From Bacillota bacterium (GTDB lineage: Bacteria > Bacillota > DTU025), in NCBI GenBank assembly GCA_003456765.1, contig DMOT01000138.1:1-7392 (forward strand): a stretch of DNA of 7,392 bases. Reading direction: 5' to 3'. Positions 1 through 6,093 of the stretch are shown here, piece after piece. The number at the start of each line of letters is the position of its first letter. Positions within the stretch are counted from its first letter, which is position 1. Under the pieces are notes generated by a model that searched no databases, was not told the origin of the DNA, and saw only the letters and a list, made by a program, of their open reading frames with translations. A program made the translations under genes and the position numbers.

Positions 1-202
1 CATCATCAAGGTTACGGATAGAAAGGCCGCTCGCGAAGCTGCATTTGAGGAAGTCAGAGATGACATCGAAAAGGGCCTCAAGATGCAGCAATCCAAGACT
101 GCCCAGCAGCTAGTTGCTGAGCTGAAGTTGGATAGCGATATCACCGTTACTGATTCTAAATACAAGAATCTGGGGACAACGACGCCCTTCGGCATTGAAT
201 AA
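1..202 (+). CDS. C-terminal end of a PrsA/PpiC-type peptidyl-prolyl isomerase (foldase), partial
   Basis: Only the last 66 codons lie in the window; the frame runs from base 2 and stops at TAA 200-202. The visible protein opens with IIKVTDRKAA, which resembles the final strand of a parvulin (rotamase) domain, usually written as (G)YHIIKVTDR in this family. It is followed by a charged helix (AAFEEVRDDIEKGLKMQQ) and a short tail ending in PFGIE, as in PrsA/SurA-like proteins, where this helix packs against the chaperone domain. Such proteins help secreted or cell-surface proteins fold outside the membrane. The signal peptide or lipobox, which would tell PrsA from other members, lies outside the window, so the exact subfamily is inferred. 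A terminator hairpin begins 48 bases after the stop, so this is probably the last gene of its own unit. Confidence 0.72.
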   Translation, partial: IIKVTDRKAAREAAFEEVRDDIEKGLKMQQSKTAQQLVAELKLDSDITVTDSKYKNLGTTTPFGIE

Positions 203-249
203 CAGGGCCTGATGGCTTTCACCATGGCCAGGAAAGGCTCACAAAATGA

Positions 250-281
250 GGAGAGGAGAGTGCGACTTTCCTCTCCGTTTT
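250..281 (+). terminator. Rho-independent terminator (or attenuator) after the foldase gene
   Basis: Arms 250-261 (GGAGAGGAGAGT) and 265-276 (ACTTTCCTCTCC) pair along 12 positions with one G-U wobble around a GCG loop at 262-264. TTTT follows at 278-281, then a T-rich stretch (CATTCCTT). A run of A at 243-246 could pair with the T run on the other side, so the element may work in both directions. It lies between the foldase stop (202) and the DUF512 start (308). It is most simply the foldase terminator. Because only about 26 bases separate it from the DUF512 start, any promoter for the downstream genes would have to lie before it, inside the T-rich leader, or be read-through. Confidence 0.8.
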
Positions 282-291
282 CATTCCTTAT

Positions 292-296
292 GGAGG
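292..296 (+). promoter_or_regulatory. Ribosome binding site of the DUF512 gene
   Basis: GGAGG lies 11 bases before the ATG at 308, a slightly long but usable spacing. It supports that ATG over the in-frame ATG at 290, which overlaps this motif, and over the ATG at 212, which would place the whole terminator hairpin inside the coding region. Confidence 0.6.
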
Positions 297-307
297 TACA
301 CCAGCCT

Positions 308-1657
308 ATGAAGCCTATCATCCAGTCCCGGGCGAAGATCGCATGGGTTGACCAGGGTAGCCGCGCCGACGAGGCGGGAATCCGTCCGGGGGATCTCCTG
401 GTCTCCGTAAACGGTCACCCTGTTCGCGACATAATAGATTACGAGTACCATGTTAGCTCCCCTGAGACGAGCCTTGTAGTCCAGCGGCCCTCCGGAGAAA
501 GAGTAGAGGTTGTTTTCAGCAACGACTACGATCCCCGCCTCGGGCTTGGATTCGACGAACTCGTGTTCGATGGCGAGAAGCATTGCGCCAACAAATGCAT
601 CTTCTGCTTCATAGACCAGTTGCCAGAAGGCATGCGCGACTCGCTTTACTTCAAGGACGACGATTATCGGCTTTCCTTTCTCCAGGGGAACTTCGTCACC
701 TTGACCAACATGGGTGAGACCGATCTTCGGAGAATAATAGACATGAGGCTCGCTCCGCTGTATATATCCGTTCACAGCACAGACGATATGATTAGACGCA
801 AATTGCTGGGCAGAAAGCAGACTTCGCCCATCATGGCCACCCTGGGAAGGCTCGCAGAGGAGAGAATCCGCTTTCATTCCCAGATAGTCCTGGTTCCTGG
901 AGTCAATGATGGGGAAGCTCTTGCTAGAACCATCCGGGATCTGTGGAGTCTGTGGCCTGCGTGCGTCTCAGTTGGAGTGGTACCAGTAGGCCTTACTGCC
1001 CATCGCCAGGGATTGCCTGAGCTAGCACCGGTATCAGCTGAGGTCGCCCGTAGCACTCTGGAGATAGTCCATTCGGCACAGAAGGTGTGCGCAAGCCGCG
1101 CCGGAACTCACTTTGTCTACGGAGCAGACGAGTTCTATTACCTTGCGTCGTTGCCGTTTCCTCCGGCCGATGCGTATGACGACTACCCGCAGATTGAAAA
1201 TGGCATAGGTCTTGCACGTCTGTTCTGTGACGAATTTGGGGAACTAGAGTCAAGACTTCCGGTATCGGTGCCGACGGATCTGAGCGCAACTGTAGTCACG
1301 GGTGTTCTCGGGGCGCGCGTAATCAGGGATGCCTGTGACGCCCTCAACCGGATTCGGGGACTCGATGTGAGGCTCTTGCCCGTAAGAAACAGGTTCTTCG
1401 GCGACTCGGTGACAGTATCCGGTCTTGTCGTTGGCCGAGACATCATCGAGTCATTGCATGAACAAGCCGCGCGAGGCAACCCTGGCGACTTCGTTGTAAT
1501 TCCGGATGTGATGTTGCGCCGGGGCGAAACGTGTTTCCTGGATGATGTGACCGTAGATGACATAGCGTCGGATGTAGGCGTCCCTGTTGTCGTCGCCCGT
1601 ACCAGTGCTCGAGGGCTTGTTGAGTCCATACTGCCCAGGTGGCCAGATGCGAGGTGA
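308..1657 (+). CDS. DUF512 radical-SAM protein with N-terminal PDZ-like domain (449 aa)
   Basis: A member of the DUF512 family, whose reaction is not known. Residues about 9-70 form a PDZ-like domain (ADEAGIRPGDLLVSVNG). A CxxxCxxC cluster at Cys93, Cys97 and Cys100 (CANKCIFCF), followed by IDQLPEGMR and KDDDYRLSF, is the 4Fe-4S/SAM site typical of the family. The C-terminal half carries further family hallmarks: GADEFYYLA at 272-280, PQIENGIG at 294-301, and MLRRGETCFLDD near the end. A radical-SAM, Fe-S dependent enzyme is therefore expected; the substrate is unknown. I chose ATG 308 because the upstream in-frame ATGs at 212 and 290 lie before or within the terminator and ribosome-binding region, and the family begins close to this PDZ sequence. 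The stop at 1655-1657 lies inside the ribosome binding site of der, so the two genes are probably translationally coupled. Confidence 0.92.
   Translation: MKPIIQSRAKIAWVDQGSRADEAGIRPGDLLVSVNGHPVRDIIDYEYHVSSPETSLVVQRPSGERVEVVFSNDYDPRLGLGFDELVFDGEKHCANKCIFCFIDQLPEGMRDSLYFKDDDYRLSFLQGNFVTLTNMGETDLRRIIDMRLAPLYISVHSTDDMIRRKLLGRKQTSPIMATLGRLAEERIRFHSQIVLVPGVNDGEALARTIRDLWSLWPACVSVGVVPVGLTAHRQGLPELAPVSAEVARSTLEIVHSAQKVCASRAGTHFVYGADEFYYLASLPFPPADAYDDYPQIENGIGLARLFCDEFGELESRLPVSVPTDLSATVVTGVLGARVIRDACDALNRIRGLDVRLLPVRNRFFGDSVTVSGLVVGRDIIESLHEQAARGNPGDFVVIPDVMLRRGETCFLDDVTVDDIASDVGVPVVVARTSARGLVESILPRWPDAR
1651..1657 (+). promoter_or_regulatory. Ribosome binding site of der, overlapping the DUF512 stop codon
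   Basis: GAGGTGA contains the TGA stop of the upstream gene (1655-1657) and lies 6 bases before the TTG at 1664. This fixes the TTG as the start of der. Ribosomes that terminate on the DUF512 gene finish directly on the der initiation site. Confidence 0.8.
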
Positions 1658-1663
1658 GCTGAT

Positions 1664-2974
1664 TTGGCAAAACCGCTTGTAGCCATTGTTGGAAGGCCCA
1701 ACGTCGGAAAGTCGGCCCTTTTTAACCGCATAATCGGGAGACGATCAGCCATAGTTGACGATGTCCCCGGAATTACTCGTGACAGAGTCTATGGAAAAGC
1801 CGAGTGGTCAGGACACGTCTTCACTCTTGTTGATACAGGCGGAATTGAAGCCGATCCCCGGGATGATATCTCGACCCAAACACGTAGACACGCCGAACTT
1901 GCCATAGAGGCAGCAGATGTTATCATGTTCGTGGTGGATGCTCGTTCGGGCATCACCCCTGACGACAGGGACGTCGCACACGTTCTGCGCATGTCGGGCA
2001 AGCCAATGGTGCTGGCTGCAAACAAGGTCGACCATCCTACCCACATGGACTACGAGTTCTATGCTCTGGGATTGGGAGAGCCGATCCCGGTATCCGCTGT
2101 TCACGGAATAGGCGTGGGCAATCTGCTCGACGCCGTGGTAAAGGAGTTGCCTCCTGAGGAGGCGGAGCAGGAGGAGGAGGATGACAGCATTCGGGTAGCC
2201 ATCATAGGCAGGCCGAATGTGGGCAAGTCCTCGTTGGTCAACAGGATTCTCGGCGAAGAGCGATCCATCGTCTCAAGCACGCCTGGCACCACGCGCGACG
2301 CTGTGGACTCAGTAGTTGATTACGATGGGACGAAATATGTTATTATTGATACTGCTGGGATCAGGCGACGAGGCCGAGTCGAAGAAGGTGTAGAGCGCTA
2401 CAGCGTGCTTCGGGCCTTCAACGCGGTTGACAGATGCGACGTGGCAGTAACGGTCCTGGATGGGACCTCTGATCCGACTGTGCAGGATACAAAGATAGCC
2501 GGTTATGCCCATGAAGCGGGCAAAGCAGGGGTCATCGCAGTTAACAAGTGGGACGCAGTCGAGCGTGACAGCGGCCTCGCCAGAGAATATGAACGAAAAG
2601 TCAAGACGATGCTGAGTTTTATGGCGTATGCTGACGTTCTTTTCGTCTCAGCCCTCACTGGAAGGAGAATTCCAAAGCTCCTGGAGACCATCAGGGAAGG
2701 GGCGGATCACCACAGGCGAAGAATTCAGACATCCAGGGTGAATAGAGTCATACAAGATGCAGTCCTGCGAAACCCTCCGCCTTCTGATAAAGGGAAAGCG
2801 GTTCGCATATTCTATGCAAGCCAGGTTGCAGCTCGCCCCCCTCTTTTTGTGGTGTGGAGCAATTACCCTGAGATGATCCATTTCTCGTACAAACGCTACC
2901 TGGAGAATTCCCTCAGGGAGGCGTTCGAGTTTGCAAGCACTCCCATAATCGTGGAGTTCAGATCGAGAGACTAG
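1664..2974 (+). CDS. der: Ribosome assembly GTPase Der (EngA), 436 aa, TTG start
   Basis: Der is an essential GTPase with two tandem G domains and a C-terminal KH-like domain; it binds the 50S subunit during late assembly. Domain 1 shows the P-loop GRPNVGKS at 10-17, PGITRD at 35-40, DTGG at 57-60 and NKVD at 120-123. An acidic linker at about 165-174 (EEAEQEEEDD) leads to domain 2 with GRPNVGKS at 182-189, PGTTRD, DTAG at 229-232 and NKWD at 294-297. The rest, including the basic HHRRRIQTSRVNR segment and the final IIVEFRSR, matches the KH-like domain. The length of 436 residues equals that of well-studied Firmicutes Der proteins and every GTP-binding motif is intact. The start is TTG, supported by GAGGTGA six bases upstream; no ATG lies near. 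It is the second gene of the DUF512-der-plsY block. Confidence 0.98.
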   Translation: MAKPLVAIVGRPNVGKSALFNRIIGRRSAIVDDVPGITRDRVYGKAEWSGHVFTLVDTGGIEADPRDDISTQTRRHAELAIEAADVIMFVVDARSGITPDDRDVAHVLRMSGKPMVLAANKVDHPTHMDYEFYALGLGEPIPVSAVHGIGVGNLLDAVVKELPPEEAEQEEEDDSIRVAIIGRPNVGKSSLVNRILGEERSIVSSTPGTTRDAVDSVVDYDGTKYVIIDTAGIRRRGRVEEGVERYSVLRAFNAVDRCDVAVTVLDGTSDPTVQDTKIAGYAHEAGKAGVIAVNKWDAVERDSGLAREYERKVKTMLSFMAYADVLFVSALTGRRIPKLLETIREGADHHRRRIQTSRVNRVIQDAVLRNPPPSDKGKAVRIFYASQVAARPPLFVVWSNYPEMIHFSYKRYLENSLREAFEFASTPIIVEFRSRD

Positions 2975-2993
2975 TCGGGGAGGGTGAAGCCTA

Positions 2994-3593
2994 GTGACAT
3001 TATCGCCAGTAGTCCTACTCTCTCTCTCTTATGTTATTGGTTCAATCCCTTTTGGCCTGCTATTGGGGTCTTCGTTGCTTGGTGTGGATGTCAGAAAGCA
3101 CGGAAGCGGGAACATAGGGGCGTCGAACGTCTTGCGGATCCTTGGGTTCCCTGTTGGATTCGTAACGTTTCTGCTCGATGCCCTAAAAGGTATGGCCGTT
3201 GTCTTCCTTGCCCGGGTTTTCGGGGCTGATGATATTCTGATTGCGGCTTCAGGCCTAGCTGTCGTGGCCGGCCACAATTGGTCGATATTCCTGGGGTTTA
3301 GGGGTGGGAAGGGCGTGGCAACCACCTTTGGATTCTTCCTGGCCTTGATGCCCCCTGTCAGCCTGATTATGGCCGCAGTATGGGTAGCCCTGGTATGGGC
3401 GTTCAGGTACGCATCTTTGGGATCGATGGTTGGAGCTGCCATCACTCCCATAGCCGCCTACTTCCTGGGGTATCCGTCAGTATACGTAGTAACGTCTGCC
3501 ATATTGGCAGTATTCGTAGTGGTTCGACATACATCAAACATCAGGCGGTTGATTTCAGGCACCGAAAACAAATTCGTTCTCAGGCCGAAGTGA
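2994..3593 (+). CDS. plsY: Acyl-phosphate:glycerol-3-phosphate acyltransferase PlsY (199 aa), GTG start
   Basis: PlsY is an integral membrane enzyme that moves an acyl chain from acyl-phosphate (made by PlsX) to the 1-position of glycerol-3-phosphate, giving lysophosphatidic acid, the first committed step of phospholipid synthesis. The three family motifs are present: SYVIGSIPFG at 12-21, HGSGNIGASNVLR at 36-48, and GHNWSIFLGFRGGKGVAT at 93-110. Several hydrophobic segments (about 4-30, 52-70, 78-92, 112-135, 138-172) fit the expected five-helix layout, and the length is normal. The GTG at 2994 is preceded by GGGGAGGGTG (2977-2986) with a good spacing, 19 bases after the der stop. The DUF512-der-plsY order is common in Clostridia, where gpsA, the supplier of glycerol-3-phosphate, often comes next; it is not found here. 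Confidence 0.97.
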   Translation: MTLSPVVLLSLSYVIGSIPFGLLLGSSLLGVDVRKHGSGNIGASNVLRILGFPVGFVTFLLDALKGMAVVFLARVFGADDILIAASGLAVVAGHNWSIFLGFRGGKGVATTFGFFLALMPPVSLIMAAVWVALVWAFRYASLGSMVGAAITPIAAYFLGYPSVYVVTSAILAVFVVVRHTSNIRRLISGTENKFVLRPK

Positions 3594-3640
3594 CAGGCCA
3601 TGCAGCTTGCTGCTCAGGTTGTCCCTTGAGACTACAGGCC

Positions 3641-3647
3641 GGGGGTG
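3641..3647 (+). promoter_or_regulatory. Probable ribosome binding site of the HEAT-repeat gene
   Basis: GGGGGTG differs from the ideal GGAGGTG at one base and lies 6 bases before a TTG at 3654. That spacing matches the der start. The competing GTG at 3645 is part of this motif and has no good ribosome binding site of its own, so TTG 3654 is preferred. Confidence 0.5.
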
Positions 3648-3653
3648 CATCTC

Positions 3654-4550
3654 TTGTCTATAGCATTGATTGACTGCGAGCGAATAGAGACTCTGGTCGG
3701 GCAGCTGATAACCCTTGAGCGGGATCTCAGGAGCTTGAGTCTAGACCGCCGGCAGGAGGTCGCCGGGCAGGTGGACTCTATCAGGACGCGATTGCTCAGC
3801 CTCCTCGCTGACCTGCTGTCAGCCGAGGACGATGAAACGCGGCGCGCGGCTGCATACGGGCTTTCGAAACTGGAAGATCCCAAGTGCGTGCCGCTCCTTG
3901 TGGACGCTCTGTCAGATCCTGACGAGGGGGTCAGGGTTTGGGCTGTAGAAGGGCTATCATCCTGCGAAAGCCCTGCGGCGTTGCTGCCGTTAATGCGTGC
4001 ACTGTGCGACGAGAGCGCGTATGTGTATTACAGCGCATGCAATGCCCTTAAGGCTATGGGGCGCGATGAACTCTGGCCGCTAATTGAGGACAAACTGAGT
4101 GCAACAGACGCAATTGTCAGAAGACGCGCTGTGAAGCTTGTGGGAGACATGGGGGAAGACCGAGCTCTGCCTGAGCTGATAGCTCTTGCGCGCGATCTGG
4201 ACCGAGGTGTAAGGTATGAGGCCGTGGAGGCTTTGAGCAAGATAGGCGATCCTCTAGCATTCGACACCCTGGCAGCCTCCCTAGAAGATGATTCGCGTGA
4301 TGTTCGGATTGCCGCCATTCAAGCGCTCCGTCTGATGGGCGATGCTCGCGCTGTGGAACCGATTGTGGCGATCTGCATCGAAAACGAAGATCTTCGAATT
4401 CCAGCGCTCCAAGCACTTAGAGAAATAGCTGGTGACGAAGGAGTAGCTCTGGTCGTGCGAGCACTAGGAAAGACACATGAAATTGCCAAGACCACAGCTG
4501 ATCAAGTCATGGGCATCATTGGGAAGTCCCACACTGAGGTGGTCAGTTAG
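3654..4550 (+). CDS. HEAT/PBS-lyase repeat protein (about 298 aa), function unknown
   Basis: The protein is almost wholly alpha-helical. An N-terminal stretch (residues about 7-57) has regular leucines and charges and looks like a helical hairpin or coiled coil. From about residue 58 to 275 there are seven tandem repeats of roughly 31 residues, each with a pattern like VR..A..AL..MGD..A...L...L.D (for example VRYEAVEALSKIGDPLAFDT and VRIAAIQALRLMGDARAVEP), the mark of HEAT/PBS-lyase repeats. Such solenoids act as protein-binding scaffolds; no catalytic residue, signal peptide or membrane helix is visible. The start could be GTG 3645 (301 aa) or TTG 3654; the ribosome binding site favours TTG. 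It lies between plsY and the mgtC-like gene in a tight same-strand run, so it is probably cotranscribed with them. Its partner cannot be deduced from the sequence. Confidence 0.88.
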   Translation: MSIALIDCERIETLVGQLITLERDLRSLSLDRRQEVAGQVDSIRTRLLSLLADLLSAEDDETRRAAAYGLSKLEDPKCVPLLVDALSDPDEGVRVWAVEGLSSCESPAALLPLMRALCDESAYVYYSACNALKAMGRDELWPLIEDKLSATDAIVRRRAVKLVGDMGEDRALPELIALARDLDRGVRYEAVEALSKIGDPLAFDTLAASLEDDSRDVRIAAIQALRLMGDARAVEPIVAICIENEDLRIPALQALREIAGDEGVALVVRALGKTHEIAKTTADQVMGIIGKSHTEVVS

Positions 4551-4559
4551 GCGGGCGTT

Positions 4560-4567
4560 GGAGGTGA
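4560..4567 (+). promoter_or_regulatory. Strong ribosome binding site of the mgtC-like gene
   Basis: GGAGGTGA matches the 16S rRNA 3' end perfectly and lies 4 bases before the ATG at 4572. It fixes that start. Confidence 0.8.
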
Positions 4568-4571
4568 GAGT

Positions 4572-5258
4572 ATGGACGCAGCGTTGCTTTGGAAGAATCT
4601 CGGCCTTATGGCCCTTGCAACATTGCTTGGCGCATTGGTCGGACTTGAAAGGGAACGGCAAGGCAAATCTGCCGGCCTGCGTACGCACGCTTTGGTGTGC
4701 CTTGGTTCTGCCCTTATCACCATAGTTAGCATTCATGGTTTTGGCCCGGTTGGTCCAGGTCTGCGCGATCCGGCACGAGTCGCCGCTCAGGTTGTAAGTG
4801 GAATCGGTTTTCTGGGAGCAGGGACGATAATGCGTGAAGGCCTTTCAATCAGGGGGCTGACGACTGCAGCAAGTTTGTGGACTACGGCCGGGATAGGCTT
4901 GGCTATCGGGTCAGGCATGGTGTGGCCGGCAGTGGGCGCAACAGTCCTCGTGCAGTTTGTGTTGGTTGCCATGAGCCGAGTGGAAAGGAAGTATTTCCCT
5001 CATGGCGAGGCGATTCTCCGAGTCAACGCCATAGACCGGTCCGGACTCCTTGGCGAAATTGCCACAATAGTTGGGAAACATGGTATGAACATAGTCGGAA
5101 CGGATATCAACGTGGACAAAGAGAACTCCATAGTCGCTATTGATGTCATAGTTGCACCGAGTGTGGTCGGTCGGGATGCCTTGGTAGCCCAGGCGGAGCT
5201 TCTACAGCATATTCTGAATCTGCCTGGGGTGCTGAAGGCCGAAATGGAGAGGTTCTAG
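4572..5258 (+). CDS. MgtC/SapB family membrane protein with C-terminal ACT-like domain (228 aa)
   Basis: The N-terminal part (about 8-135) is the MgtC/SapB membrane domain with its conserved motifs: GALVGLERER at 20-29, GLRTHALVCLGSAL at 35-48, RVAAQVVSGIGFLGAGTI at 69-86 and GLTTAASLWTTAGIGLAIG at 95-113. About four to five membrane helices are visible. Residues about 148-225 (ILRVNAIDRSGLLGEIATIV and onward, ending near LPGVLKAEMERF) look like an ACT domain, a small ligand-binding or dimerisation fold found at the end of many MgtC proteins. In Salmonella MgtC supports survival in macrophages and low magnesium and inhibits the F-type ATPase; most homologues are of unknown role, so neither Mg transport nor virulence should be assumed here. 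The gene starts at ATG with a perfect ribosome binding site, 21 bases after the HEAT-repeat gene. Confidence 0.93.
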   Translation: MDAALLWKNLGLMALATLLGALVGLERERQGKSAGLRTHALVCLGSALITIVSIHGFGPVGPGLRDPARVAAQVVSGIGFLGAGTIMREGLSIRGLTTAASLWTTAGIGLAIGSGMVWPAVGATVLVQFVLVAMSRVERKYFPHGEAILRVNAIDRSGLLGEIATIVGKHGMNIVGTDINVDKENSIVAIDVIVAPSVVGRDALVAQAELLQHILNLPGVLKAEMERF

Positions 5259-5271
5259 CCTCAAACTGTTC

Positions 5272-5279
5272 AAGGAGGT
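5272..5279 (+). promoter_or_regulatory. Ribosome binding site that places the surE start on a non-standard codon
   Basis: AAGGAGGT is a perfect Shine-Dalgarno sequence. Seven bases separate it from ATT at 5287 and ten from ATC at 5290, and no ATG, GTG or TTG in the surE frame lies in reach. It starts 13 bases after the mgtC-like stop (5258), so it has no other gene to serve. Confidence 0.85.
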
Positions 5280-5286
5280 CTGTCCC

Positions 5287-6048
5287 ATTATCAGAGCACT
5301 GATTTCAAACGATGATGGCATATGGGCGCCAGGGCTTCTGGCTCTCTCAAGAGCAATCGCCGGGATCGCAGAAGAAGTCTGGGTCTGCGCGCCTGACAGG
5401 GAACGAAGTGCAATAAGCCATGCCCTGACAATGGGATCTCCACTTCGGGCGCAAGAAGTTGCCGTTCCTGGTCTGCGAGCAAGGGCATGGTCAGTTAGCG
5501 GCACACCCGCAGACTGCGTCAAGCTGGCTCTAGAGGAGCTTCTGCCGGAGCGGCCAGACATAGTCCTTGCCGGCATCAATTGCGGACCCAATCTGGGCAC
5601 AGATGTGATTTACTCAGGAACAGTGGCTGCGGCTGCTGAAGGGGCTTTTGCAGGAATACCGTCTATCGCGGTTTCGACAGGATCTTATGAACCTTCTGAC
5701 TATGAGCCCGCGGCTCGGGTAGCAGCGCAACTCGCCCCTATGGTAGCCTCCCGCGGCCTCCCCGAGGGCGTAGCTCTCAACGTAAATGTGCCTGACGGTT
5801 TCGCTTCAGGCAGGGTGGTCATCACCAACCTGGGTATTCAGACATACAGCAATATCTTTGAGCGGAGGGTCGACCCGAGGGGCCGAACATACTACTGGCT
5901 TTGTGGAGATCCGGATTCTCTGCAACTCGGCGACGGCCTTGACACAGATGCAATTCGCAACGGGGCCGTTTCGATTACCCCTCTGAAGTTTGATGCAACG
6001 GATGAGCGCACAGTGGATATGCTTAGGGAGTGGGACATTCGCCTATAA
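5287..6048 (+). CDS. surE: 5'/3'-nucleotidase SurE (252-253 aa), start on ATT or ATC
   Basis: SurE is a metal-dependent phosphatase that removes phosphate from nucleoside 5'- and 3'-monophosphates, linked to stationary-phase and stress survival. Counting from ATC 5290, the protein begins (M)RALISNDDG, giving the metal ligands Asp8 and Asp9 exactly as in the family; PDRERSAISH holds the conserved Ser40, GTPADCVKLA is intact, and GINCGPNLG carries Asn97, a further active-site residue. The middle (DVIYSGTVAAAAEGAF, IPSIAVS) and the late NVNVP and YYWLCGDP segments are typical. The upstream frame has a stop at 5233-5235 and, from there to ATG 5431, only one near-start codon, CTG 5266, which lies before the ribosome binding site. 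Starting at ATG 5431 would delete about 48 residues, including the metal site. Translation therefore probably starts at ATT 5287 or ATC 5290, unless this base is a sequencing error. Confidence 0.94.
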   Translation: MIRALISNDDGIWAPGLLALSRAIAGIAEEVWVCAPDRERSAISHALTMGSPLRAQEVAVPGLRARAWSVSGTPADCVKLALEELLPERPDIVLAGINCGPNLGTDVIYSGTVAAAAEGAFAGIPSIAVSTGSYEPSDYEPAARVAAQLAPMVASRGLPEGVALNVNVPDGFASGRVVITNLGIQTYSNIFERRVDPRGRTYYWLCGDPDSLQLGDGLDTDAIRNGAVSITPLKFDATDERTVDMLREWDIRL

Positions 6049-6052
6049 TGCG

Positions 6053-6063
6053 GCATAGTATGC
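6053..6063. repeat. Short perfect dyad just after surE
   Basis: GCATA-G-TATGC is a perfect inverted repeat centred on 6058. It lies just after a TATAAT at 6044-6049 that overlaps the surE stop, in the 45-base gap before the small membrane protein gene. Such an arrangement would suit a promoter with an operator, but there is no recognisable -35 box 16-18 bases upstream, and an 11-base dyad can arise by chance. No function is claimed. Confidence 0.3.
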
Positions 6064-6093
6064 ATCGGTGATGAAGCCGTGGAGCTATGCTTG

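Noticed and set aside
212..307. N-terminal extension of the DUF512 protein from ATG 212
   Set aside because: It would run through a terminator hairpin (250-281) and the ribosome binding site, and the extra 32 residues are low-complexity and unlike the family N-terminus.
281..877. Long reverse-strand frame opposite the DUF512 gene
   Set aside because: It lies wholly opposite a clear radical-SAM gene, shows no family features and no ribosome binding site; it mirrors codon bias.
1183..1752. Reverse-strand frame of 189 codons across the DUF512/der junction
   Set aside because: It covers two convincing genes, is rich in Ser/Thr/Arg as expected for antisense reading, and has no recognisable domain.
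2984..3229. Forward frame overlapping the start of plsY
   Set aside because: It is out of frame with PlsY, whose motifs are all intact; the translation is Cys/Arg/Trp-rich and not protein-like.
3602..3613. GCAGC-TT-GCTGC hairpin after plsY as a terminator
   Set aside because: The stem is only 5 bp with a 2-base loop and is not followed by a T run.
5266..5268. CTG as the surE start
   Set aside because: It lies before the AAGGAGGT site and would add codons made of the ribosome binding site itself.
5431..6048. surE as a 205-aa protein starting at ATG 5431
   Set aside because: This would remove NDDG and the conserved serine region, although both are encoded in frame just upstream with a perfect ribosome binding site.
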